Part shown: one piece after another, positions 52,621 through 62,060 of the stretch
How positions within the stretch are numbered: the stretch's first letter is position 1
How the letters are laid out: every line of letters starts with the position of its first letter
DNA from: Marivita sp.
GTDB lineage: Bacteria; Pseudomonadota; Alphaproteobacteria; Rhodobacterales; Rhodobacteraceae
Direction: 5' to 3'
Assembly (NCBI RefSeq): GCF_020055635.1
Contig: NZ_JAIPUT010000005.1
Coordinates: forward strand, 62,001 to 126,000
Length of the DNA: 64,000 nucleotides
Notes under the pieces: model-generated
Seen by the model: only the letters and a program-made list of their open reading frames with translations
Told to the model about the DNA's origin: nothing
Databases searched by the model: none
Translations under genes and position numbers: made by a program

Positions 52621-54108
52621 ATGACGCTGGTCCGTCGTCTGGCTGCGTTGTGTCTCGGCGCGCTGTTCGCGCTGGGACAGCCGCCTTTCGACCTGTGGTG
52701 GCTGGCGGTCGCGTCGCTTGTCGGGATTTTCGTCCTCGTCCAGCGTGATCTGCGCGCAAGATCGGCGGCCTGGTCGGGCTGGCTTTTCGGCACGGGCTAT
52801 TTCACCCTGTCGCTGCATTGGATCCTGGAGCCGTTCCAGGTCGATGCGGCCGCGACCGGCTGGATGGCGCCCTTTGCGCTGGTCGGACTGGCCGGGGGGC
52901 TGGCGCTGATCTGGGCGCTTGCCTTCTGGGCGGGGCGGCGCGTCGGCGGCGGCGGCTTCGGCATCGCCCTTTGCTGGGCGCTCGCGGAACTGGCCCGCGC
53001 CTATGTGCTGACCGGCTTTCCCTGGGGATTGCTGGGCTATCTCTGGGCGCCGACTCCGGTTGCGCAATGGCAGGCCGTGATCGGACCGCACGGCCTGGGC
53101 CTTGTGACCGGTCTTGTGGCGGCACTGGTCGCGCTCGGGCTGACACGGCGCAGCTGGATCACGCTGGCGGGTGGCATCGCCATGCTTGCGGGCATGTGGG
53201 GCGCGGGGCTGGTGATCACGCCACCACCGCAAGACCTGACCGGGCGGCCCGTGGCAAGGTTGATCCAGCCCAATGCGCCGCAACACCAGAAATGGGACCC
53301 GGCGCATATTCCCACCTTCTTCAACCGCCAGGTGGATTTCACCGCGCAACAGCCCCGGCCCGACCTGGTCGTCTGGCCGGAAACCGCCGTGCCGAATCTG
53401 CTCGACACTGCCGGCCCCGCCTTCGAGGTGATCGCCCAAGCGGCGGCGGGCACCCCGGTGGTGCTGGGCATCCAGCGCGAAGAGCAGGGGCGCTACTACA
53501 ATTCGCTGGTGACACTGGACAACACCGGGGCGGTGGCAGACCTCTACGACAAGCACCATCTCGTGCCGTTCGGAGAATACATGCCGCTTGCCGGCTTTTT
53601 CGCGCGCTTCAACATCCTCGGTCTCGCCGCGCGGGCTGAGGCGGGATATTCGGCGGGGCCGGGGCCTGCTATGATCGACCTGGGGCCGTTCGGTCAGGCC
53701 TTGCCGCTGATCTGTTACGAGGCGGTGTTCCCACAGGATGTGAACGGCGCGCCATCGCGACCGGATGTCCTGCTCCAGATCACCAATGACGCCTGGTTCG
53801 GAACCTATGCCGGGCCGCAACAGCATCTGTCACAGGCCCGCCTGCGCGCCATCGAACAGGGCCTGCCGATGATCCGGGTCGCCAATACCGGTATCTCGGC
53901 GGTGATCGACCCGGCCGGGCGCATCGTCGATGCTTTGCCCCTGGGGCGGGCCGGATTCATCGACGTGCCGCTACCTGCGCCATCGCCTCCGACGCTCTAT
54001 GCCCGGACAGGCGATTTGCTTGCGCTTCTCGCCTGGGCCGTGGCTTTCGCGACTCTGCTGCTGTGGAAACGCCGCAGACCCATTGACCCGCCCGCTCCGC
54101 AGGCGTAA
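52621..54108 (+). CDS. lnt: Apolipoprotein N-acyltransferase
   Basis: Lnt adds the third acyl chain to lipoproteins in the inner membrane. The 495-residue protein has about seven N-terminal helices, a nitrilase-type periplasmic domain with the triad E254 (VWPETAVP), K311 (DLYDKHHLVPFGEYMP) and C365 (LICYEAVFP), and a final C-terminal helix. It starts 4 nt after corC. Confidence 0.95.
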   Translation: MTLVRRLAALCLGALFALGQPPFDLWWLAVASLVGIFVLVQRDLRARSAAWSGWLFGTGYFTLSLHWILEPFQVDAAATGWMAPFALVGLAGGLALIWALAFWAGRRVGGGGFGIALCWALAELARAYVLTGFPWGLLGYLWAPTPVAQWQAVIGPHGLGLVTGLVAALVALGLTRRSWITLAGGIAMLAGMWGAGLVITPPPQDLTGRPVARLIQPNAPQHQKWDPAHIPTFFNRQVDFTAQQPRPDLVVWPETAVPNLLDTAGPAFEVIAQAAAGTPVVLGIQREEQGRYYNSLVTLDNTGAVADLYDKHHLVPFGEYMPLAGFFARFNILGLAARAEAGYSAGPGPAMIDLGPFGQALPLICYEAVFPQDVNGAPSRPDVLLQITNDAWFGTYAGPQQHLSQARLRAIEQGLPMIRVANTGISAVIDPAGRIVDALPLGRAGFIDVPLPAPSPPTLYARTGDLLALLAWAVAFATLLLWKRRRPIDPPAPQA

Positions 54109-54122
54109 CGCAGATCATCATT

Positions 54123-54168
54123 CCCGTCACAACGGCTTCCTGACGTGACGGCAGACCCCAATGGAGCA
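54123..54168 (+). promoter_or_regulatory. SAM/SAH riboswitch upstream of metK
   Basis: The leader contains CCGTCACAACGGCTTCCTGA then CGTGACGG, followed about 11 nt later by TGGAGCA. This matches the SAM/SAH riboswitch consensus: arms GTCAC and GTGAC enclose the AACGGCTTCCTG loop, and the 3' part with the ribosome binding site GGAG pairs back as a pseudoknot. Binding of SAM (or SAH) would hide GGAG (54163-54166) and stop translation of metK, which starts 5 nt later. The class is known from Rhodobacterales metK leaders. Confidence 0.93.
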
Positions 54169-54171
54169 CTC

Positions 54172-55353
54172 ATGTCCCGACAGAATTATATCTTCACCTC
54201 GGAATCCGTGTCCGAGGGCCACCCGGATAAGGTCTGTGACCGTATCTCCGACGCGATCCTCGATGCCTTTCTTTCCGAAGAGCCCGAAGCACGGGTGGCC
54301 TGCGAAACCTTTGCCACGACCAACCGTGTCGTCATCGGTGGAGAGGTGGGGCTGTCGGATCAGAACCGTCTTGCCACCTACATGGACCGAATCCCCGACA
54401 TCGCCCGCGCCTGCATCAAGGATATCGGCTACGAGCAGGACAAGTTTCACCACGCCACCTGCGAGATCACCAACCTGTTGCACCAGCAATCGGCGCATAT
54501 CGCGCAAGGTGTGAACGCCGGCGACAACAAGGACGAAGGCGCAGGCGATCAGGGCATCATGTTCGGCTATGCCACGAACGAGACCGATGCGCTCATGCCC
54601 GCGCCGATCCTGTTCAGCCACGCGATTCTCAAACGGCTCGCCGAGGTGCGCAAATCGGGCGCCGAGCCGCTGCTGCGTCCGGATGCCAAATCGCAGATCT
54701 CGGTGCGCTATGAACACGGCAAACCGATGGGCGTGACCTCGATCGTGCTGTCCACCCAGCACGCCGATGCCAGCCAAAGCTCTGCCGACATCCGCGCGAT
54801 CGTCGAGCCTTACATTCGCGAGGTTCTGCCAGCGGGCTGGATCACCGACGAAACCGAATGGTGGGTCAACCCGACCGGCACTTTCGTGATCGGCGGTCCG
54901 GACGGCGACGCGGGCCTCACGGGCCGCAAGATCATCGTCGACACATATGGCGGGGCCGCCCCGCATGGCGGCGGCGCGTTTTCGGGCAAGGATCCGACCA
55001 AGGTGGACCGCTCGGCGGCCTATGCCGCGCGCTATCTTGCCAAGAACGTGGTGGCCGCCGGGATGGCCGAACGCTGCACCATTCAGCTCAGCTATGCCAT
55101 CGGCGTGTCCAAGCCGCTGTCGATCTATGCCGACACGCATGGCACCGGCGAACTCGAGGCGGCAGCCATCGAGGCGGCGATCCCGAAGGTGATGGACCTC
55201 ACGCCGCGCGGCATCCGCACCCATCTGGAACTGAACAAGCCGATCTATGAACGCACCGCGGCCTACGGCCATTTCGGCCGTGCGCCCGAAGCCGATGGCG
55301 GCTTCAGCTGGGAACGCACCGATCTGGTGGACGCGCTCAAGTCGTCTGTCTGA
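54172..55353 (+). CDS. metK: S-adenosylmethionine synthase
   Basis: The 393-residue enzyme makes SAM from methionine and ATP. It has [20 protein letters not shown] at the N-terminus, [15 protein letters not shown] and [19 protein letters not shown]. The correct start is ATG 54172, 5 nt after GGAG; an in-frame GTG at 54145 lies inside the riboswitch and would give nine spurious residues. Expression is probably feedback-controlled by the riboswitch. Confidence 0.97.
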   Translation: MSRQNYIFTSESVSEGHPDKVCDRISDAILDAFLSEEPEARVACETFATTNRVVIGGEVGLSDQNRLATYMDRIPDIARACIKDIGYEQDKFHHATCEITNLLHQQSAHIAQGVNAGDNKDEGAGDQGIMFGYATNETDALMPAPILFSHAILKRLAEVRKSGAEPLLRPDAKSQISVRYEHGKPMGVTSIVLSTQHADASQSSADIRAIVEPYIREVLPAGWITDETEWWVNPTGTFVIGGPDGDAGLTGRKIIVDTYGGAAPHGGGAFSGKDPTKVDRSAAYAARYLAKNVVAAGMAERCTIQLSYAIGVSKPLSIYADTHGTGELEAAAIEAAIPKVMDLTPRGIRTHLELNKPIYERTAAYGHFGRAPEADGGFSWERTDLVDALKSSV

Positions 55354-55359
55354 ACCGGG

Positions 55360-55389
55360 GGCAGGCCGGACAGCCCGGTCCGGCCTGCC
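55360..55389 (+). terminator. GC-rich hairpin after metK
   Basis: Arms GGCAGGCCGGAC and GTCCGGCCTGCC form a 12 bp stem with a 6 nt loop starting 7 nt after the metK stop. There is no T tract, so it may stabilise the 3' end or act as a factor-assisted terminator. The next gene has its own ribosome site and probably its own promoter. Confidence 0.6.
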
Positions 55390-55497
55390 TCGCGCCCGTA
55401 TCTCTTCCCGGTCTCCGGCACGGCCGACCGGTGACAAGACCTCCTTGCGGAACTAGGCTGGCGCGGAACACGCGTCGTCTTCCCGGAGGAAACCACC

Positions 55498-56091
55498 ATG
55501 AAACATCTGACCCTGTGCCTTGCGATCTTCGCTCTGACCGGTCCGGCTCTGGCCGACACGCCGGTGGCCATCACCAAGGACATGCCCTCGGCCAGCGTCG
55601 AGACCCGCAGCGGCCCTGTCGAGATCAAGCGCATCCAGGACGTCGACAACGAAGTGACGGGCGAATGGGCGCGTACCTCGCGGCCCTGTCCCGATTTCTG
55701 CATCCAGCCGATGGCGCCCGCGCCCGGTGTCGGCACCATCGGCGAGCTTGAGCTGATCGACTTGCTCCGCGATCCGGACGCGGTGGTGGTCGACAGCCGC
55801 ACCTCCGATTGGTTCCAGGGGGGCACCATACCCGGTGCGATCAACATCCCGTATACCTACATCCTCGACGAACTGGCCCAGCTGGGCTGCGAGCCGGATT
55901 TCGAAGGCTGGGATTGCGCAGAGGCCAAGCGGGTCGCGCTCTTCTGCAACGGGATTTGGTGCGGCCAATCCCCCACGGCGATCCGCAACATGATCGAGGC
56001 GGGATACCCAGCCGACCGGATTTCGTACTACCGTGGCGGTATGCAGGTCTGGCGTCTGCTCGGACTGACCGTGACCGGAGGCGACAGCTAG
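55498..56091 (+). CDS. Exported rhodanese-like protein
   Basis: The 197-residue protein has a Sec signal peptide (cleavage after ALA) and a rhodanese domain (about 80-190) with VVVDSRTSDWFQGGTIPGAINIPY and the active-site loop LFCNGIWCGQSPTA, where the first Cys is the likely sulfur carrier. GGAGG lies 9 nt before the start. The substrate is unknown. It leads a short cluster of exported enzymes placed between metK and trmB. Confidence 0.87.
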   Translation: MKHLTLCLAIFALTGPALADTPVAITKDMPSASVETRSGPVEIKRIQDVDNEVTGEWARTSRPCPDFCIQPMAPAPGVGTIGELELIDLLRDPDAVVVDSRTSDWFQGGTIPGAINIPYTYILDELAQLGCEPDFEGWDCAEAKRVALFCNGIWCGQSPTAIRNMIEAGYPADRISYYRGGMQVWRLLGLTVTGGDS

Positions 56092-56161
56092 GCCCGGGCG
56101 CGGCTTTCCTTTTTGCGCGGCGCGCTATTTTTCCAGCCAGAAGCGAAAGAGGAGTTTCCCC

Positions 56162-56905
56162 ATGTTCAGAACCGCATGTGCCGTCCTGGCGTTGACCGCA
56201 ACCGCCGCGCAGGCCGAGATTTCCGCCGACTACCATCGCTACACCGTCGGGGATCGCGAATACGAAGGCTATGTCGCGACCAACACGGCGATCGAACCCA
56301 AGGGCACCGTCCTGATCGTGCATGACTGGGATGGACTGACCGACTACGAGGAACGCCGCGCCGAGATGCTGGCGGCGCTGGGCTATACCGCTTTTGCCAT
56401 CGACGTCTACGGCGCGGACGAAGATCCGCAGGGCATGGACGCCTATCGCGCCCTGTCCGGTGCGATGTACAGCGACCGCGAAGAATTCCAGGCAAGGTTG
56501 ATGGGGGCGATCGAAGAGGCGGCGAACATCACCGGTGCCACCGACAACCACGTCATGATGGGGTATTGCTTTGGCGGCGCGGCGGTGCTCGAGGCGGCGC
56601 GGGCCGGGGCCGACCTGAACGGATTTGTCAGCTTTCATGGCGGTCTGGGAACGCCGGAGGGACAGGACTATTCGGCGACAAGCGCACCGATCATGCTGTT
56701 TCACGGGTCCGCCGACCCGGTGTCCGGCATGCCCGAACTGGCCAGTCTGCTGGACCAGCTGCAAGAGGCCGGTGTGGACCACGGCGCCGAGGTGTTCGGC
56801 GGCGCACGGCACAGCTTCACCGTCTACGGGTCGAACGACTATGATCTTGCGGCAGATCAGGGCAGCTGGGAAGGGCTTCTGGAGTTCCTCGAAGAACAGC
56901 TGTGA
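56162..56905 (+). CDS. Exported dienelactone hydrolase family protein
   Basis: This 247-residue alpha/beta hydrolase has a signal peptide (cleavage near AQA) and the dienelactone hydrolase triad: nucleophile Cys in MMGYCFGGAA, Asp in HGSADPVSG and His in GARHSFTVYG. The start has GAGGAG upstream. Most family members are cytosolic, so export is notable. The substrate is not known. Confidence 0.88.
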   Translation: MFRTACAVLALTATAAQAEISADYHRYTVGDREYEGYVATNTAIEPKGTVLIVHDWDGLTDYEERRAEMLAALGYTAFAIDVYGADEDPQGMDAYRALSGAMYSDREEFQARLMGAIEEAANITGATDNHVMMGYCFGGAAVLEAARAGADLNGFVSFHGGLGTPEGQDYSATSAPIMLFHGSADPVSGMPELASLLDQLQEAGVDHGAEVFGGARHSFTVYGSNDYDLAADQGSWEGLLEFLEEQL

Positions 56906-57444
56906 TCCAGCGGTTTTTCCTGATCCTCGGCCTGCTGTGGCCGGGGATCGCCCTGGCCAATGATTGGGACGCCCTGGAAAGACCCGGCGCTTTCGCCATC
57001 ATGCGGCACGCGCTGGCGCCGGGCATCGGCGATCCCCCGGGCTTCACGCTCGGCGCGTGCGACACGCAGCGCAACCTCGATGACCAAGGTCGCGAACAGG
57101 CCAGCAGGATCGGCGAGGCGTTCCGCGACCGCGGACATGGCTTTGACGTGGTCCTGACCAGCCAATGGTGCCGCTGCCGCGAGACGGCGGACCTTCTCGG
57201 CCTCGGCCCGGTCCGGGACGTACCCGCCTTCAATTCCTTCTTTCGGGATGTCTCGGCGCGCGATCGCCAGACCCGGACCGCGCTGGAAGTTCTGAAAGAC
57301 ACCTCCGACAGGCCCTTCATCGTGACCCATCAGGTCAATATCCGCGCCCTCACCGGCCGGACCACCCGGTCGGGAGAGGTTCTTGTCGTGCGGCTTGCGG
57401 ATGACCGGCTGGAGGTCCTCGGGTCGATCCTGTTCGAGCCCTGA
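56902..57444 (+). CDS. Exported histidine phosphatase family protein
   Basis: The 180-residue protein has a short signal peptide (cleavage near ALA) and histidine phosphatase features: the catalytic block AIMRHALAPG (RH motif), VVLTSQWCRCRETA and the second histidine in FIVTHQVNIRAL. Its GTG start overlaps the stop of the hydrolase gene by 4 nt, so the two are coupled. It may remove phosphate from a periplasmic metabolite. Confidence 0.85.
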   Translation: MIQRFFLILGLLWPGIALANDWDALERPGAFAIMRHALAPGIGDPPGFTLGACDTQRNLDDQGREQASRIGEAFRDRGHGFDVVLTSQWCRCRETADLLGLGPVRDVPAFNSFFRDVSARDRQTRTALEVLKDTSDRPFIVTHQVNIRALTGRTTRSGEVLVVRLADDRLEVLGSILFEP

Positions 57445-57552
57445 CCGGGCGCCACGAACCGGGGCTGCGCGACCCGCGCGATCCTGCACCTGCCGCATTA
57501 AATTGTCCCACCTCCGTTGCGACGGGTCGGGGGCGCGGATACATGACACGCC

Positions 57553-58269
57553 ATGAACAGTTCGAGACACCCCTCCGGCGCGCCCTGGCGCAACTTCTAT
57601 GGTCGGTTCAAGGGCAAGACCCTGCGACCGAACCAGAAAGACTATCTGGAAACCGACCTCGAGGCGCTCAGCCCCGGCGCGGTCTCCTGGGAGGAAAACC
57701 CCGACCGGACGCCGCTTGACCTGAAAGACCTGTTCGGCGGCAAACCTGTCTGGCTCGAAATAGGGTTCGGCGGCGGCGAACACCTCGTGCATCAGGCGCA
57801 GTCCTACCCGGATGTCGGGATCATCGGCTGCGAGCCCTTCATCAACGGCGTGGCGATGCTGCTGGGCAAGATCCGCGACTCGGGCGTGACCAACCTGCGG
57901 GTGCATCCCGGCGATGCGCGCGACATGTTCGACGTGCTGCCGCCCGGGTCGGTGGAAAAGGCGTTCCTGCTCTACCCCGACCCGTGGCCGAAGAAACGGC
58001 ATCACCGGCGGCGCTTCGTCACGCAGGAGCATCTTGCCCCGCTCTACGACGTGCTGGCTCCGGGGGCCGAGTTCCGCGTCGCCACCGACATTCCCGACTA
58101 CGTCCGCCAGACCCTGATCGAGGTGCCGAAAGCCGGGTTCGACTGGCTGGCCGAACGGCCCGGCGACTGGCGTCACCCGTGGGGCGACTGGTACTCGACC
58201 CGCTACGAGATGAAGGCGCTGCGCGAAAAGCGGATGCCGCATTACATGACCTTCCGGAAGCCGTTGTGA
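57553..58269 (+). CDS. trmB: tRNA (guanine-N7-)-methyltransferase
   Basis: TrmB methylates G46 of tRNAs. The 238-residue protein has the SAM motif [11 protein letters not shown], the substrate motif [15 protein letters not shown] and the C-terminal STRYEMKAL motif. It ends on the start of cmk. The usual neighbours are metK and lnt; here three exported enzymes lie between. Confidence 0.95.
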   Translation: MNSSRHPSGAPWRNFYGRFKGKTLRPNQKDYLETDLEALSPGAVSWEENPDRTPLDLKDLFGGKPVWLEIGFGGGEHLVHQAQSYPDVGIIGCEPFINGVAMLLGKIRDSGVTNLRVHPGDARDMFDVLPPGSVEKAFLLYPDPWPKKRHHRRRFVTQEHLAPLYDVLAPGAEFRVATDIPDYVRQTLIEVPKAGFDWLAERPGDWRHPWGDWYSTRYEMKALREKRMPHYMTFRKPL

Positions 58270-58883
58270 TGTCCCCGTTCACCATCGCCATCGACGGCCC
58301 GGCCGCAGCGGGCAAGGGCACGATCAGCAAGGCGGTCGCTGCGCATTTCGGCGTGGCGCATCTGGACACAGGGCTGCTCTACCGGGCGGTTGGCGCGCGC
58401 ATGCTCCGGGGCGACGACCCGATCGAGGCGGCGCGAAAACTCGAGGCTGATGATCTGGAAAACCCCGACCTGCGCACCGCTGAAGTGGCGCAGGCCGCGT
58501 CGCGCGTGGCGATCATCCCCGAGGTGCGTGCCGCCCTGCTGGATTTTCAACGCGCCTTTGCCCGGCGCTCGGGCGGGGCCGTGCTCGACGGACGCGACAT
58601 CGGAACGGTGATCTGCCCGCGCGCCGAGGTGAAGCTCTTCGTGACGGCAAGCGCCGAGATCCGCGCCAGGCGGCGTCTCGCGGAATTGCTCGACCACGGG
58701 TTCGACACCGATTTCGAAGCGGTGCTGGCCGATGTCAAAGCCCGCGACGACCGCGACATGAACCGCGCCGATGCCCCGCTGCGCCCGGCCGAGGATGCGG
58801 TGACGATCGACACCTCGACGCTTGACGTGGACGCAGCCATCGCCGCAGCCATCGCCGCAGTGGAGGCGCGTCGCGCAGGGTAA
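58269..58883 (+). CDS. cmk: Cytidylate kinase
   Basis: The 204-residue enzyme phosphorylates CMP and dCMP. It has the P-loop [37 protein letters not shown] and a lid segment [16 protein letters not shown] 58269 shares one base with the trmB stop; longer readings overlap trmB. rpsA follows, as in many proteobacteria, after 270 nt. Confidence 0.94.
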   Translation: MSPFTIAIDGPAAAGKGTISKAVAAHFGVAHLDTGLLYRAVGARMLRGDDPIEAARKLEADDLENPDLRTAEVAQAASRVAIIPEVRAALLDFQRAFARRSGGAVLDGRDIGTVICPRAEVKLFVTASAEIRARRRLAELLDHGFDTDFEAVLADVKARDDRDMNRADAPLRPAEDAVTIDTSTLDVDAAIAAAIAAVEARRAG

Positions 58884-58900
58884 CCTGCGCGCAATTGCGC
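58872..58900 (+). terminator. Hairpin over the cmk stop codon
   Basis: Arms CGCGCAGG and CCTGCGCG with loop GTAA span the cmk stop, followed at 58889-58900 by the 12 bp palindrome GCGCAATTGCGC. No T tract follows. The structure may limit read-through into rpsA or protect the 3' end; the gap to 59153 also must hold the rpsA promoter and leader. Confidence 0.45.
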
Positions 58901-59153
58901 TCAAGCCCGCCAATACGGCGCCGGGATGCGTCCCGGACTTGCGCTGTCTCACGCGCTCTGCTAAGGCCCACGCGTCGCCAAAAGGCAAATAACGCCACGG
59001 GACAAAGATCGGGCAGGGGTCGGCACTCACCGGCCCTCTTTGTTTTGCGGATGCCTTGACCAACCCCGTTCGCCGCAAGTGCGGACACCACCCCAGACCG
59101 GCGGAGACAACCGCACGGCCAGAAAAATGATACGTAAAGGAAACAGACGCCAC

Positions 59154-60839
59154 ATGGCTCAGAACGCATCTATGGAAGAATTCGAAGCGCTTTTGAATGA
59201 AAGCCTCGAAATGGACACACCGGACGAAGGGTCCGTTGTCAAAGGCAAGGTCATCGCAATCGAAGCGGGCCAGGCCATCATCGACGTCGGCTACAAGATG
59301 GAAGGCCGCGTTGATCTCAAGGAATTCGCGAACCCCGGCGAAGCGCCCGACATCTCGGTCGGTGACGAAGTCGAGGTCTACCTGCGCTCCGCAGAGAACG
59401 CGCGCGGCGAAGCGGTCATCTCCCGCGAGATGGCGCGCCGCGAAGAAGCATGGGATCGCCTTGAAAAGGCCTATGCCGACGACGCCCGCGTCGAAGGCGC
59501 GATCTTTGGCCGTGTCAAGGGCGGCTTCACTGTCGATCTCGGCGGTGCCGTGGCCTTCCTGCCCGGCTCCCAGGTCGATGTGCGCCCGGTGCGCGACGCA
59601 GGCCCGCTCATGGGTCTCAAGCAGCCGTTCCAGATCCTCAAGATGGACCGTCGCCGCGGCAACATCGTCGTCTCGCGCCGCGCGATCCTCGAAGAATCCC
59701 GCGCCGAACAGCGCGCCGAAGTCATCGGCAACCTTACCGAAGGTCAGGCAGTCGACGGCGTGGTCAAGAATATCACCGAATACGGTGCCTTCGTCGACCT
59801 TGGTGGCGTGGACGGCCTGCTGCACGTGACCGACATGGCATGGCGCCGTGTGAACCACCCCTCCGAGATCCTGTCGATCGGCGAGACGGTCAAGGTTCAG
59901 GTCATCAAGATCAACAAGGAAACCCACCGCATCAGCCTCGGCATGAAGCAGCTTCAGGAAGATCCGTGGGATCTGGTCGCCGCCAAATACCCGCTGGAAT
60001 CGGTGCATATGGGCCGCGTGACGAACATCACGGATTACGGTGCGTTTGTTGAACTGGAGCCGGGCGTCGAAGGTCTGGTCCACGTCTCTGAAATGAGCTG
60101 GACCAAGAAGAACGTCCATCCGGGCAAGATCGTTTCCACCTCGCAGGAAGTGGAAGTCATGGTGCTCGAAATCGACAGCGCCAAGCGCCGCGTGTCGCTG
60201 GGTCTCAAGCAGACCATGCGCAACCCGTGGGAAGTGTTTGCAGAAACCCATCCCGAGGGCACCGAGGTCGAAGGCGAAGTCAAGAACATCACCGAATTCG
60301 GTCTGTTCGTCGGCCTAGAAGGCGACATCGACGGCATGGTTCACCTGTCGGACCTCAGCTGGGACGAACGTGGCGAAGACGCGATCCAGAACTACCGCAA
60401 GGGCGACATGGTTCAGGCCGTCGTCACCGAGGTGGATGTCGAGAAAGAGCGGATTTCGCTCTCGATCAAGGCACTGGGCGGTGACAAGTTCGCCGAGGCC
60501 GTCGGTGGCACCAAGCGTGGCTCGATCATCACCGTTCAGGTGACCGCGATCGAAGATGGCGGGATCGAAGTGGAATATGAAGGCATGAAGTCCTTCATCC
60601 GCCGCTCCGACCTCAGCCGTGACCGTGCCGAACAGCGTCCCGAGCGGTTCTCGGTCGGTGACAAGGTCGATGTGCGCGTGACCAACGTGGACAGCAAGAC
60701 CCGCCGTCTGGGCCTGTCGATCAAGGCGCGCGAGATTGCCGAAGAGAAAGAGGCCGTGCAGCAATACGGCTCCTCGGACTCCGGTGCCTCGCTGGGCGAC
60801 ATCCTCGGCGCCGCACTCAAGAGCGGCGACGACGACTGA
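59154..60839 (+). CDS. rpsA: 30S ribosomal protein S1
   Basis: The 561-residue protein has six S1 RNA-binding repeats, each with a version of YGAFVDLGGVDGLLHVTDM (for example near 200-270, 285-355, 375-445 and 460-530). It helps mRNA bind the ribosome. ATG 59154 fits the family opening MAQNASMEEFEALL, with AAGGAA about 11 nt upstream. The 270 nt leader after cmk is long enough for autoregulation by S1, a known feature of this gene. ihfB, often next, is absent. Confidence 0.97.
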   Translation: MAQNASMEEFEALLNESLEMDTPDEGSVVKGKVIAIEAGQAIIDVGYKMEGRVDLKEFANPGEAPDISVGDEVEVYLRSAENARGEAVISREMARREEAWDRLEKAYADDARVEGAIFGRVKGGFTVDLGGAVAFLPGSQVDVRPVRDAGPLMGLKQPFQILKMDRRRGNIVVSRRAILEESRAEQRAEVIGNLTEGQAVDGVVKNITEYGAFVDLGGVDGLLHVTDMAWRRVNHPSEILSIGETVKVQVIKINKETHRISLGMKQLQEDPWDLVAAKYPLESVHMGRVTNITDYGAFVELEPGVEGLVHVSEMSWTKKNVHPGKIVSTSQEVEVMVLEIDSAKRRVSLGLKQTMRNPWEVFAETHPEGTEVEGEVKNITEFGLFVGLEGDIDGMVHLSDLSWDERGEDAIQNYRKGDMVQAVVTEVDVEKERISLSIKALGGDKFAEAVGGTKRGSIITVQVTAIEDGGIEVEYEGMKSFIRRSDLSRDRAEQRPERFSVGDKVDVRVTNVDSKTRRLGLSIKAREIAEEKEAVQQYGSSDSGASLGDILGAALKSGDDD

Positions 60840-60864
60840 TCCGGATCGCCGGTTCTGAATTTGG

Positions 60865-60899
60865 AAACCCCCGCATCACGGGTGCGGGGGTTTTCTTTT
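60865..60899 (+). terminator. Intrinsic terminator of rpsA
   Basis: An 11 bp stem (AAACCCCCGCA and TGCGGGGGTTT) with a 7 nt loop is followed by TTCTTTT. It lies 26 nt after the rpsA stop and is the clearest intrinsic terminator in the window. Confidence 0.92.
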
Positions 60900-60925
60900 G
60901 TGTGACGCCTTGAGTGAAGCGGGGT

Positions 60926-60965
60926 CGATGCGTCAACGCATCGATTGTTTCCGTCGACGGAAACA
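60926..60965. repeat. Two adjacent perfect palindromes
   Basis: CGATGCGT-CA-ACGCATCG at 60926-60943 and the 20 bp palindrome TGTTTCCGTCGACGGAAACA at 60946-60965 lie side by side between rpsA and the convergent beta-keto acid cleavage gene. They may end the minus-strand transcript, whose stop is at 61010, or act as protein-binding or recombination sites. Confidence 0.6.
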
Positions 60966-61009
60966 CGGCCGCGCTCCCCAAAGCGGTCGGCTACCGGACA
61001 GGTACAGGG

Positions 61010-61849
61010 TCAGGCGGCGACCTTGCGTAATCCCAGCAAGTCCCGCGCCTGCTGCCACGTGGCGACGGGGCGGTCATACTTGTCGCACAGCGCAACCGCG
61101 CGCTTGACCAGCGCCGCGTTCGACGGGGCCAGCGTGTCGCGATCAAGCCGGATATTGTCCTCGAGTCCGGTACGGGCATGCCCGCCCGACGAGATCGCCC
61201 ATTCGTTCAGCACGATCTGGTTCGGCCCGATGCCCGCGGCACACCAGGGCGCATCTGGCCCGAACAGCCGCTTGACCGTGTGGATGTAGAAATCGAACAC
61301 CTCTCGGTCGACCGGCATCGCGTTCTTCACGCCCATGACGAACTGCACGTAAGGCGTATCGACGATCTCGCCCGCCTTGTGCATCGCGGCGGCGCGAAAG
61401 ATATGCGACAGGTCGAAGGCCTCGACCTCGGGCTTGATGTCATGGGCAATCATCTCGGAGGCGAGCCATTCCACGAGGTCGGGCGGATTTTCGTAGACCC
61501 GGGTGGGAAAGTTGTTCGACCCCACCGAGAGCGACGCCATGTCGGGCTTGAGCGGCAGCATCCCGCCGCGCGTCTTGCCTGCGCCGGAGCGCCCGCCGGT
61601 GGAAAGCTGCACGATCATGCCGGGGCAGTGTCTCTCGACGCCCTCCTTGAGCAAGGCAAAGCGATCGGGATCGGAGGACGGGGTTTCATCGTCGTTGCGC
61701 ACATGGGCATGCACGATGCTGGCACCCGCCTCGAAGGCCGCGTGGGTGCTTTCGATCTGCTCGGTCACGGTGGTGGGAACGGCGGGGTTGTCGGCCTTCG
61801 TCGGAAGCGATCCGGTGATGGCGACACAGATGATGCAAGGGGTGGTCAT
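61010..61849 (-). CDS. BKACE family beta-keto acid cleavage enzyme
   Basis: The 279-residue TIM-barrel enzyme belongs to the BKACE family (former DUF849), typified by 3-keto-5-aminohexanoate cleavage enzyme of lysine fermentation. It has the zinc-binding HAHVR motif (about 48-52), STGGRSGAGKTRGG and the glutamate of PEVEAFDLSH. Members cleave a beta-keto acid with acetyl-CoA. The actual keto acid is not readable; it stands alone between convergent rpsA and a divergent transglycosylase gene. Confidence 0.87.
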   Translation of the reverse strand: MTTPCIICVAITGSLPTKADNPAVPTTVTEQIESTHAAFEAGASIVHAHVRNDDETPSSDPDRFALLKEGVERHCPGMIVQLSTGGRSGAGKTRGGMLPLKPDMASLSVGSNNFPTRVYENPPDLVEWLASEMIAHDIKPEVEAFDLSHIFRAAAMHKAGEIVDTPYVQFVMGVKNAMPVDREVFDFYIHTVKRLFGPDAPWCAAGIGPNQIVLNEWAISSGGHARTGLEDNIRLDRDTLAPSNAALVKRAVALCDKYDRPVATWQQARDLLGLRKVAA

Positions 61850-62060
61850 AGGGGGTTCGGTGGTCCTGAAGTTCTGATGATGCGCAGTCTGGCAGGAAAG
61901 CCAAGGGTGTCAAACGCTTCGGCCCGGCAGCGCCTGTCGGTCGGTGGGATCTCCGGGGCGCGCCCATCCGCTCAAATCCGTCGGGCGGGATCTGGCCCAT
62001 TGTGTGCCGGGCGACTTGGCCTCACAATGGCGCAAAAGCGATCCAGAGGTGAGCAGACCG

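Noticed and set aside
54145-54171. A longer metK starting at GTG 54145
   Set aside because: These codons lie inside the SAM/SAH riboswitch, and the ATG at 54172 has a well-spaced GGAG.
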